DNA of 64,000 bases, from positions 620,001 to 684,000 of the forward strand of contig NZ_AUEK01000003.1 in the NCBI RefSeq assembly GCF_000425945.1. The letters run 5' to 3'. The notes beneath the pieces were generated by a model, which saw only the letters and a list, made by a program, of their open reading frames with translations, was not told where the DNA came from and did not search any database. Made by a program: the position numbers and the translations under genes. This DNA is from Candidatus Solirubrobacter pratensis (lineage in GTDB: Bacteria > Actinomycetota > Thermoleophilia > Solirubrobacterales > Solirubrobacteraceae). The first letter of the stretch is position 1. Each line of letters opens with the position of its first letter. This document shows positions 1 to 9,733 of this stretch, piece by piece.

Positions 1-466
1 GTGGGCGGCCGGTCCGGCGGACGTGATCGCCGAGCTCGCCGCGGCCAAGCAGAACACCGATCAGTGCGCGGGCGGCCTCGGGCAGCGCCTCGTGGAGGAG
101 TACGGCCGCGCGGGCGGGTTCGAGCGCCACCTCCCGGCGGCCAGGGCGCTGTACGCGTCGCACTGGGCGGCGCTGTCGGGCGCGCTCGCTGCGACGATGC
201 CCGCGGAGGTCTCCTGGACCGAGCCGTCCGGCGGCTTCCTGACGCTGGTGACGCTGCCGGAGGGCATCGACACGCTCGCGCTGCGCCCCGCCGCGCTGGC
301 CGCCGGCGTGGCCTACGTCCCCGGGCCGCCGTTCTACGTCGGCGACGCGGGCGCGAACACGCTCCGGCTCTCGTTCAGCCACCTGGGCGAGGCGGACCTC
401 GCCGCCGCGGCGGAGCGCCTCGCAGGCGTCGTGCGCGAGGCGCTCGAGCGGCGGGCGGCGGCCTAG
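1..466 (+). CDS. PLP-dependent aminotransferase, C-terminal part (5' end outside window)
   Basis: The frame is open from the window edge (codons start at base 2) to TAG at 464-466, about 154 residues. The sequence has the small-domain features of class I/II aminotransferases of the 2-aminoadipate/MocR-like type: a GW.AGP..VI..L..AKQ segment followed by a PSGGF(L/F) core and a final AxxRLxxVVREAL helix. In this family the protein transfers an amino group between an amino acid and a 2-oxo acid using PLP. The Schiff-base lysine lies upstream, outside the window, so activity cannot be judged. Its stop codon lies inside the left arm of the palindrome at 463-633. Confidence 0.8.
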   Translation, partial: WAAGPADVIAELAAAKQNTDQCAGGLGQRLVEEYGRAGGFERHLPAARALYASHWAALSGALAATMPAEVSWTEPSGGFLTLVTLPEGIDTLALRPAALAAGVAYVPGPPFYVGDAGANTLRLSFSHLGEADLAAAAERLAGVVREALERRAAA

Positions 467-633
467 GAGCCTGTTGGACTTTCCCCGCCGCGCGATGCGG
501 CACGCCCGCGGCGCCGGATTGGCCGGGCCCGTGCCCAGGAAGACGCGCCGGTATGCCTAGGCACGGGCCCGGCGCCCGGCATCCACGGGCGCACCACCTC
601 GCATCGACGGATCGAAGATCAACAGACTCCTAG
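463..633. repeat. 171-bp imperfect palindrome between convergent genes (element A)
   Basis: The ends CTAGGAG (463-469) and CTCCTAG (627-633) are exact inverted repeats. The arms stay similar inwards and close with a perfect 13-bp stem, 523-535 against 560-572, around a 24-nt loop. Both arms contain a stop codon of a flanking gene (TAG of the aminotransferase; TAG of pcm on the other strand). The 11-mers CCCGCGGCGCC (505-515) and GGCATCCACGG (578-588) recur in paired position in the element at 25036-25201. It may be a bidirectional terminator, a MITE-like repeat, or both. Confidence 0.75.
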
Positions 634-1226
634 ATCAGCGGGACGAAGCGCACGCGCTCGAGCGAGGTCCGCTCCAGGCCCGCGGCGCCGCGGCGCAGGA
701 GCACGAGCCGCTGCTCGCCGTTCTCGACCGGCGCGACGAGCCGGCCGCCGGGGGCGAGCTGTTCCTCGAGCGCGTGCGGGATCTCGGCGCCGGCGGCGGC
801 GACGTTGATCGCGTCGAACGGCGCGGCGTCCGGGAAGCCGCGCGTGCCGTCGCCGACGGCGAGCGTGACGTTGTGCACGTCAGTGGCCTGCAGGTTGCGG
901 GCGGCCGCCGCCGACAGCGCGGCGTGGCGCTCGACGCTCCAGACGTGCGCGACCAGCCGGGCGAGCACCGCCGCGTGGTAGCCGGAGCCGGTGCCGACGT
1001 CGAGCACGCGCTCGTCCCCTTCGAGCTCGAGCAGCTCGCACATGCGCGCGACCACCAGCGGCTGGGAGATGGTCTGGCCGCAGCCGATCGGCAGCGGCGC
1101 GTTCTCCCACGCCTGCTCGGCCAGCTCCTGCGGGACGAACGCGTCACGCGGGACGGCGGCGATCGCCTGCAGGACACGCTCGTCGACGACGTGCTTGCGC
1201 AGCGTGGCGAGCAGCTTGTCCTTCAC
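630..1226 (-). CDS. pcm: protein-L-isoaspartate O-methyltransferase
   Basis: The 198-residue product matches the PCMT family in length and motifs: PRDAFVP, a QTISQP segment, the SAM-binding LDVGTGSGYHAAVLA motif I (about residues 75-90), and the C-terminal GGRLVAPV. The enzyme methylates L-isoaspartyl residues in damaged proteins using S-adenosylmethionine, starting their repair; it acts in the cytosol. The GTG start at 1226 overlaps the pncA stop by 4 bases (GTGA), which implies translational coupling and supports this start. The much longer open frame upstream is a shadow of pncA. Confidence 0.93.
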   Translation of the reverse strand: MKDKLLATLRKHVVDERVLQAIAAVPRDAFVPQELAEQAWENAPLPIGCGQTISQPLVVARMCELLELEGDERVLDVGTGSGYHAAVLARLVAHVWSVERHAALSAAAARNLQATDVHNVTLAVGDGTRGFPDAAPFDAINVAAAGAEIPHALEEQLAPGGRLVAPVENGEQRLVLLRRGAAGLERTSLERVRFVPLI

Positions 1227-1762
1227 ACGATCACGCCTCCGGCCGCGCGGATCTCCTCGAGCGCCCGCTCGGAGTCGCCCGGCTGCACCTCGACGCCCCG
1301 CACGCCCGCGCCGTCGACCGTGACCGCGAACCCCTGGCGCAGGCCGTCGAGCGCCGTGTGCTTGACGCAGTAGTCGGTCGCCAGCCCGACGATCGTCAGG
1401 GTGTCGATCCCGCGCTCGCGCAGCAGCGACTCCAGCGCCGTCCCCTCGAAGCCGCTGTAGCCCTCGGCGTCGGCCGTCACGCCCGTGTCGATCACGTCCT
1501 CGACGCGCGAGCGGTCGAACGCCGGGTGGAAATCGGCGCCGGGCGTGCCCTGGACGCAGTGCGCCGGCCACGGCCCGCCCTGCTGCCGGAACGAGCGGTG
1601 ATCGGCCGGGTGCCAGTCGCGCGTCGCGACGACCAGGTCGAAGTCGCCCGAGGCGGCGAGGGCGTTCACGCGCGGCGCGATCTCGTCGCCGCCGGCGACG
1701 GCGAGCGCACCGCCGGGGGTGAAGTCGTTCTGGAAGTCGACTACGACGAGCGCGCGGCCCAT
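1223..1762 (-). CDS. pncA: nicotinamidase / isochorismatase-family amidohydrolase
   Basis: The 179-residue product shows the PncA pattern: N-terminal VVDFQNDF (catalytic Asp), the RDWHP segment carrying metal-binding residues, the W..HC stretch, and VGLATDYCVKHTALDG with the nucleophilic Cys. It converts nicotinamide to nicotinate and ammonia in NAD salvage. ATG at 1762 lies 22 bp inside the end of the upstream dehydrogenase gene; the stop overlaps the pcm start. The run of four tightly overlapping genes from 3689 down to 630 looks like one operon. Confidence 0.93.
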   Translation of the reverse strand: MGRALVVVDFQNDFTPGGALAVAGGDEIAPRVNALAASGDFDLVVATRDWHPADHRSFRQQGGPWPAHCVQGTPGADFHPAFDRSRVEDVIDTGVTADAEGYSGFEGTALESLLRERGIDTLTIVGLATDYCVKHTALDGLRQGFAVTVDGAGVRGVEVQPGDSERALEEIRAAGGVIV

Positions 1763-2565
1763 ATCGTGCCCGCCAGGTCCTCTTCACCGTGGCCGGCGGC
1801 GATCGCCTTGGCCATCTGGTCGCGGATCGCGGCGGGGAGCGGCAGGTCGAGACCTGCCGCGCGGGCGGCTTCGTCCACCAGGCCGGCGTCCTTGGCCGCG
1901 TGGGCGAGCGGGAAGCTCGGCTGGAAGTCGCGCTCGATCATCGCCGTGCCCTTGAGATTGGCATACGGGGAGCCCATCGGGGCACCGTCGATGATGTCGA
2001 GGAACAGCTGCGGATCGAGCTCCAGCCCCTCTGCGAGCGCGATCGACTCGGCGACGCCCTCGACCAGCGTGACGATCCACAGGTTGAGCACGAGCTTGAG
2101 CTTCGTTGCGGCGCCGATCTCGTCGCCGAGGTCGACCACCTTGGCGGCCACCGGCTCGAACACCGGGCCCAGCCGGTCGCGTCCCGGCCCCGACGCGAGC
2201 ACGGTGAGCTTGCCCTGCTCGGCCGGCTGGCGCGTGCCGAGCACCGGACCGTCGGCGAACTGCGCCTCGCCGGCGAGCCGCGCCAGCCGCTCGGTCGCCG
2301 CGATGCCGACGGTGCTCGACTGCCACCAGACCTGGCCGGCCTCGAGCGCGACGCCGTCCATCACCGACTCGACCGCGTCGCCGTCGGACAGCATCGTGAT
2401 CAGCACGTCGGCGCCCTCGGCGGTCGGCGCCTCGAGCACCTCGAGGCCCATCTCCTCGGCCTTGGCGCGCGTGCGGTTCCACACGCGCACGTCGTGGCCG
2501 GCGGCGGCGAGGTTGCGGGCCATGGGCGCACCCATGATGCCCGTGCCCAGCACCACGATCCGCAT
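1741..2565 (-). CDS. NAD(P)-dependent beta-hydroxyacid dehydrogenase family oxidoreductase
   Basis: The 274-residue product begins with a Rossmann motif, VVLGTGIMGAPMARNL, followed by VWNRT, the arrangement of the 3-hydroxyisobutyrate/6-phosphogluconate dehydrogenase superfamily. The catalytic-lysine helix is at KLKLVLNLW (about residues 155-163), after a DGPVLGTRQPAEQGKLTVLASG stretch typical of the family's substrate-binding loop. The family oxidises beta-hydroxyacids or reduces semialdehydes with NAD(P); the substrate cannot be read from sequence. ATG at 2565 shares one base with the stop of the upstream gene (TGATG). Confidence 0.88.
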   Translation of the reverse strand: MRIVVLGTGIMGAPMARNLAAAGHDVRVWNRTRAKAEEMGLEVLEAPTAEGADVLITMLSDGDAVESVMDGVALEAGQVWWQSSTVGIAATERLARLAGEAQFADGPVLGTRQPAEQGKLTVLASGPGRDRLGPVFEPVAAKVVDLGDEIGAATKLKLVLNLWIVTLVEGVAESIALAEGLELDPQLFLDIIDGAPMGSPYANLKGTAMIERDFQPSFPLAHAAKDAGLVDEAARAAGLDLPLPAAIRDQMAKAIAAGHGEEDLAGTIWAARSS

Positions 2566-3689
2566 CAGAATCTCAGGACCGCGCCGATCCCGCCCAGCGG
2601 CTGGAGATCGTCGAAGTAGCGCACCACGACCGGGCTCGCGGACTGCTCGAGCGCCTTCTCGATCGCCGGCTCGACGATGTCCTCGACGGGCTCGCCCGCG
2701 TCGGCCTCCTCGGGCAGCAGCAGCCCGGCCTCGAAGTCCCGCCGCCCGCCGGCGCGGAAGTTCTCGGCGATCAGCAGCGTCTCCACCCGCGCCTGGTTGA
2801 GCGCGTCGAGCACCTGCGAGATCCCGGCGGCGCCGCGGCCGCCGCGGCCCACGGCCTCCACGAGCCGGTCCAGCGCCTCGCGCTCGCACTTGCGCGCGTG
2901 CGCCTCGATCGCGACCGCCGCCTCGGCGCGGACCTCGTCCAGCGACGCGTTCTCCACGTCGACGCCGATCTTGCCCGCGATCCGCTCGCGCAGGTACGGG
3001 TGCAGCTTGCCCTTGAACTCGTGCAGCAGCTCCTCCGGCGCGCCGATCAGCACGCGGTCCACCCCGCGCCGCTTGTAGATCTCGAACGCGACCTCTGCGG
3101 CACGGCCGAGGTGGTCGGACACGTCCTTCTCGATCGAGCGCTGGTAGTTGAGCTGCGACCAGCCGCCCTGGTCGTGCTGGGAGTGCACGTCGTCGACGAT
3201 CCGGTCGGTCTCCGCCAGCGCGTCACCGGGACCGACGAAGATGCGCGCAGCGCGCCGGTTGGTGAGGACGACCATCCACTGCTCGTCGGTGCCCTGCATC
3301 ACCAGCGGCTCCACGAACGCGGTGCGGTCCAGCACCACCTTGGAGTCGACCGGGCGCCGCAGCCGGACGACCTCCAGCAGGCCGGCCTCGCCGCAGGCGA
3401 AGACCGCGACCCCGCGCGTCCCGTTGCCGGCGATGCCCGAGCCGGCCAGCACCTCGCCGACGCGCTCGACGTCGGCGCGCAGCCCGATGCGCTCCTCGTG
3501 GCTCAGGCCCTCCTTGGACTCGATCTTGTGCGCCGCCGCCGTCATCACCGACGTGATCGCCGACGATCGCGCGGGAGGCGTGGCGAACTCGGTCGGATCG
3601 AGGTTCAGGAAGACGGACAGCACGCGACCGCGCTCCGGGCGCACGTCTGCGAGCGCGCGAAGGCGGGTCTGAGTGATCGGTTCGGCCAT
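2565..3689 (-). CDS. Vms1/Ankzf1-like (bacterial eRF1-family) peptidyl-tRNA hydrolase homologue
   Basis: The 374-residue protein resembles the actinobacterial Rv2629-like eRF1-domain family: an N-terminal LSVFLNLDP segment, a central domain with VLTNRRAARIFVG, and a C-terminal release-factor-like domain with RVETLLIAENF. Relatives of this fold (Vms1, ANKZF1) release nascent chains from stalled ribosomes. A clear GGQ is not seen; the nearest loop is around HDQGGWSQ (about residues 195-203), so hydrolase activity is an inference. ATG at 3689 is preceded at 7 nt by TAGGCG, a weak match to the leaderless -10 pattern of this window. It is the first gene of the run down to pcm. Confidence 0.75.
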   Translation of the reverse strand: MAEPITQTRLRALADVRPERGRVLSVFLNLDPTEFATPPARSSAITSVMTAAAHKIESKEGLSHEERIGLRADVERVGEVLAGSGIAGNGTRGVAVFACGEAGLLEVVRLRRPVDSKVVLDRTAFVEPLVMQGTDEQWMVVLTNRRAARIFVGPGDALAETDRIVDDVHSQHDQGGWSQLNYQRSIEKDVSDHLGRAAEVAFEIYKRRGVDRVLIGAPEELLHEFKGKLHPYLRERIAGKIGVDVENASLDEVRAEAAVAIEAHARKCEREALDRLVEAVGRGGRGAAGISQVLDALNQARVETLLIAENFRAGGRRDFEAGLLLPEEADAGEPVEDIVEPAIEKALEQSASPVVVRYFDDLQPLGGIGAVLRF

Positions 3690-3699
3690 GTTCGGTCGC

Positions 3700-4338
3700 C
3701 TACCCCACGGGTGCGGAGGTCGAACCGCGGGGTGTGAGCACCCGCACGCGCGGCTCGCCGCCGGTCGTCGGCTTCGCCTCGGGTACCACGCCGAGGCCTT
3801 CGAGCATGACGAAGAACGCGCGTGCGAAGGGCGACTCGCCGGTTCGCGCACGGACGTCGTCCCAGTCGATGCGCTCGCGCAGCGCGCGCGAGATCGCCAG
3901 CAGCGACTCGTAGCGCAGGGCGTGCTCGGACAGCGCCATCAGCTTGGTGACCAGCACGTCCTCGAGCGCCATCACGCGCATCTCCATGCCCAGGACGGAG
4001 AGTACCTCCCCGCGTGCGAGCGCCTCGTCGTCCATCGGGATGCCCTTGGGAGCGAAGATCAGGTCGACCAGGGTGTTGCCGTCCCACGCCTTGACCAGCC
4101 ACTCCTCGGGCGGATCCTCGAAGCGCATGCCGGCCTCCTCGAGCGCGGCGACCGCGCGCTCGACGTCCTCCGGCTTGATCATCAGGTCGAGGTCGTGCCG
4201 CGTCTCCGGCCCGCCGCGGGCCCAGCTCGCCAGGCTGCCGCCGAGCAGGAACGGGACACCGGCCCGCCGCAGGGCCGCAGCCGAGCGCTTCAGCGCCTGC
4301 TCGAGATCGGAGAACGGCTGCTCGTCTTCACTCGCCAT
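3700..4338 (-). CDS. minimal nucleotidyltransferase-fold protein
   Basis: The 212-residue product carries a polymerase-beta-type nucleotidyltransferase core: LLGGSLASWARGG followed by DLDLMI (about residues 30-55), the GG(S)..DxD arrangement, then a third acidic site in LVDLIFAP. This class includes AbiEii-like toxins and housekeeping nucleotidyltransferases. The C-terminal third is a helical segment plus a low-complexity tail. No partner antitoxin gene is visible; the next gene downstream is the Vms1-like protein, 11 bp away. ATG at 4338 faces the divergent metallophosphoesterase across only 37 bp. Confidence 0.7.
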   Translation of the reverse strand: MASEDEQPFSDLEQALKRSAAALRRAGVPFLLGGSLASWARGGPETRHDLDLMIKPEDVERAVAALEEAGMRFEDPPEEWLVKAWDGNTLVDLIFAPKGIPMDDEALARGEVLSVLGMEMRVMALEDVLVTKLMALSEHALRYESLLAISRALRERIDWDDVRARTGESPFARAFFVMLEGLGVVPEAKPTTGGEPRVRVLTPRGSTSAPVG

Positions 4339-4375
4339 GGGTACCTCATTACCCGGATCGGGTAGCCGCACAGCG

Positions 4376-5134
4376 ATGGACCAGTGCCGGATACGGATCG
4401 CTGCCGCAGGGGACATCCACTTCGGCGAGCGCCCGAACGACCGTGAGCGCGCCGCCGAGGCGTTCGGCGGGCTCGCCGGGCGCGCCGACGTCGTGCTGCT
4501 GGCCGGCGACCTGACGACGCACGGCGAGCCAGAGCAGGGCGCGATCGTCGCCGGCGCAGTGCGCGACCTCGACATCCCGGTCGTGACCGTGCTCGGCAAC
4601 CACGACTGGCACTCCAACCAGGCGGGCGAGCTGACCGCGGTGCTCCAGGAGGCCGGGATCACGGTGCTGGACCGCTCGCACACGATCCTCGACGTGTGCG
4701 ACGTCGAGGTCGGGATCGCCGGCGCGAAGGGGTTCGTCGGCGGGTTCGCGGGCAGCCACCTGCCCGATTTCGGCGAGCCGTCGCTGCGCGCGGTCTACGC
4801 CGAGGGGATGGACGAGGTGCGCGGGCTCGACGAGAGCCTGCGCGCGATCGCGCTGTGCCCGTTCCGGATCGCGCTGCTGCACTACGCGCCCACGAGCGAC
4901 ACGCTGGTCGGCGAGCGCCGCGACATCTGGACGTTCCTGGGCACCGACCGCCTCGCGCCGCCGATCCTCGAGCACGCGCCGAACCTCGTCCTGCACGGCC
5001 ACGCGCACGCCGGGACCTTCGAGGGCAGGGTCGGCGAGGTGCCCGTCTACAACGTCTCGGTTCCGGTACTCGGCGAGGACTGGTGGGTCTTCGAGCTGGC
5101 GGGGGAGGCCCGGGCGCCCTCGGAAGTGCGCTGA
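4376..5134 (+). CDS. metallophosphoesterase
   Basis: The 252-residue product has the calcineurin-like set of metal-binding motifs in order: GDIHFG, LLAGDLT, LGNHDW, HYAP and LHGHAHAG. It would hydrolyse a phosphoester with two bound metal ions in the cytosol; no signal peptide is present. ATG at 4376 is chosen because homology starts immediately after it (IRIAAAGDIH). The upstream extension of the frame is antisense to the nucleotidyltransferase gene. Substrate not identifiable. Confidence 0.88.
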   Translation: MDQCRIRIAAAGDIHFGERPNDRERAAEAFGGLAGRADVVLLAGDLTTHGEPEQGAIVAGAVRDLDIPVVTVLGNHDWHSNQAGELTAVLQEAGITVLDRSHTILDVCDVEVGIAGAKGFVGGFAGSHLPDFGEPSLRAVYAEGMDEVRGLDESLRAIALCPFRIALLHYAPTSDTLVGERRDIWTFLGTDRLAPPILEHAPNLVLHGHAHAGTFEGRVGEVPVYNVSVPVLGEDWWVFELAGEARAPSEVR

Positions 5135-5182
5135 GAGACTAGGCTCAGCGGTCACTAACCCTCCTTCACGGGAGCTGAACCT

Positions 5183-7966
<2,784 letters not shown>

Positions 7967-7979
7967 CCTCCCCCGCCGC

Positions 7980-9035
7980 ATGTCGCTGCCTGAAACGCTC
8001 CACAAGCTGGTGACCGCCGCCGGGCCCTCGGGGTACGAGCAGGCGCCGGCGGCCGTCTTCCGCGAGGCGGCCGCCGCGTTTGCGGAGGTCTCCTACGACT
8101 CGGTCGGCTCGACCGTCGCCCGCGTGCCCGGCACCGGCGACGGTCCGTCGGTCGCGGTCGTCGGCCACATCGACGAGATCGGCCTGATCGTCCACCACAT
8201 CGACGACGACGGGTACCTGTGGTTCACGGGCGTCGGCGGCTGGGATCCGATCATCCTCGTGGGCCAGCGGGTCGAGGTGGCGACGCGCGCGGGGCGCATC
8301 GCGGGCGTGGTCGGCAAGAAGCCGATCCACCTGATGCGCGACGACGACCGCAAGAAGGTGCCGCAGCTCAAGGACCTGCACATCGACATCGGCGCCGCCG
8401 ACGGCGACGCGGCGCGCCGCCTCGTGCGCATCGGCGACGTCGCGGTGATCGACGCGGAGCCGGTGGAGCTGCCGAACGGGCGCTACGTCTCGCGCTCGTT
8501 CGACAACCGGCTCGGCTGCTACGTCGCGCTGGAGGCCGCGCGGCTCGTCTCGGAGGCGGGCGGGGCAACGGGGGACGTGTTCGCGGTCGCGGTCACGCAG
8601 GAGGAGATCACCTTCGGCGGCGCGCGGACGACCGCGTACTCGCTGGAGCCCGACATCGCGATCGTCGTCGACGTGACGTTCGCCACCGACCAGCCGGGGA
8701 TCGACGAGAAGGAGCTCGGCAAGCACCGGTTCGGCTCAGGCGGCGTGCTCAACCGCGGCTCGACGATGGACCCGCAGGTGTTCGAGCTGCTGCACGCGGC
8801 GGGCGAGGAGGAGGGCATCCCGTTCACCGTCTCCGCCTCGGCGCGGGCGACGGGGACCGACGCGGACGCGTTCCACATCTCGCGCGGCGGGATCCCCACG
8901 GGCGTCGTGTCCGTGCCGCTGCGCTACATGCACTCTCCTGTCGAGATGGTCCAGCTCGACGACGTGGACAACGCGGCCCGGCTGATCGCGGCCTTCGCGC
9001 GCCGGCTGCGCCCGGACATCGACTTCAAGCGCTGA
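7980..9035 (+). CDS. M42 family metallopeptidase
   Basis: The 351-residue product matches glutamyl aminopeptidase/endoglucanase-type M42 enzymes: GPSGYE near the N terminus, VGHIDEIGLIV with the first metal-binding His/Asp, SFDNRLG with the bridging Asp, VTQEEI with catalytic and metal-binding Glu, VVDVTFATD, and RYMHSPVE with the last His. These are dodecameric di-metal aminopeptidases acting on short peptides in the cytosol. It starts 13 bp after the acnA stop. The stop TGA overlaps an apparent CTG start of the HAD gene. Confidence 0.93.
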   Translation: MSLPETLHKLVTAAGPSGYEQAPAAVFREAAAAFAEVSYDSVGSTVARVPGTGDGPSVAVVGHIDEIGLIVHHIDDDGYLWFTGVGGWDPIILVGQRVEVATRAGRIAGVVGKKPIHLMRDDDRKKVPQLKDLHIDIGAADGDAARRLVRIGDVAVIDAEPVELPNGRYVSRSFDNRLGCYVALEAARLVSEAGGATGDVFAVAVTQEEITFGGARTTAYSLEPDIAIVVDVTFATDQPGIDEKELGKHRFGSGGVLNRGSTMDPQVFELLHAAGEEEGIPFTVSASARATGTDADAFHISRGGIPTGVVSVPLRYMHSPVEMVQLDDVDNAARLIAAFARRLRPDIDFKR

Positions 9036-9733
9036 AGCCTCTACTGCTCCTGTTCGACATCGACGGCACGCTGCTGCAGCGTGCCTCGGTGGAGCACGCC
9101 CTGGCGCTGCGGGAGGCCGCCGCGATGGTGCACGGGCTGCCGTCGCTGGACGGCCACGTCGTCGAGGCGGCAGGGCGGACCGACCTGGCGATCGGGCGCG
9201 ACCTGCTGCTGGCGGCCGGGGTGACGGCGGACCGGATCGACGCCGAGCTCGGAGCGGTGGCCGGCGCGACGGTCGAGGCGTTCGAGCGGCTGTGCCCGCG
9301 GGACCTCTCCAACAAGCTCGCGCCGGGCGTGTTCGCGCTGCTGCCGAAGCTCGCGTCGCGGCCGCACCAGTACCAGCTCTCGCTCGTGACCGGGAACCTC
9401 GAGGCGGTCGCGCGGCTGAAGCTCGATCGCGCGGGCATCGGCGGCTACTTCCCGCCGGGCCAGGGCGCGTTCGGCTCGGACTCCGAGAACCGCGACGAGC
9501 TGCCGGCGATCGCCCGCTCGCGCGCGGCCCTGCCGGCATGGCCGCGCGAGCGGACGGTCGTGATCGGCGACACGCCGCGCGACATCGCGTGCGCGCGGGC
9601 GGACGGCGTGCGCGTGGTCGCGGTGGGGACGGGCCCGTTCGGGGTCGAGGCACTGGCGGACGCGGACGCCGTGGTGAGCGACGCCCGCGCCCTGCTGCCG
9701 GTGCTCGAGGACTGGATCAGCGCCCCGGAGTGA
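9032..9733 (+). CDS. HAD-superfamily hydrolase with apparent CTG start
   Basis: The 233-residue frame contains all HAD motifs: LLLFDIDGTLL at the extreme N terminus (nucleophile Asp), SLVTGN (motif II), and VVIGDTPRDIACARADG (motifs III/IV). It resembles phosphoglycolate phosphatase-like hydrolases. No ATG, GTG or TTG precedes the DxDGT motif in a plausible place; the first in-frame GTG lies after it and would delete the nucleophile. CTG at 9032-9034 overlaps the M42 stop as CTGA, imitating the GTGA/TTGA couplings elsewhere in the window, and gives an N terminus typical for the family (xKPLLLLFD). Its end overlaps ggt by 17 bp on the other strand. Confidence 0.85.
   Translation: MKPLLLLFDIDGTLLQRASVEHALALREAAAMVHGLPSLDGHVVEAAGRTDLAIGRDLLLAAGVTADRIDAELGAVAGATVEAFERLCPRDLSNKLAPGVFALLPKLASRPHQYQLSLVTGNLEAVARLKLDRAGIGGYFPPGQGAFGSDSENRDELPAIARSRAALPAWPRERTVVIGDTPRDIACARADGVRVVAVGTGPFGVEALADADAVVSDARALLPVLEDWISAPE

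Noticed and set aside
630..1787. 385-codon frame as a long pcm form
   Set aside because: Everything before GTG 1226 is an out-of-frame copy of pncA; homology and the GTGA overlap set the start.
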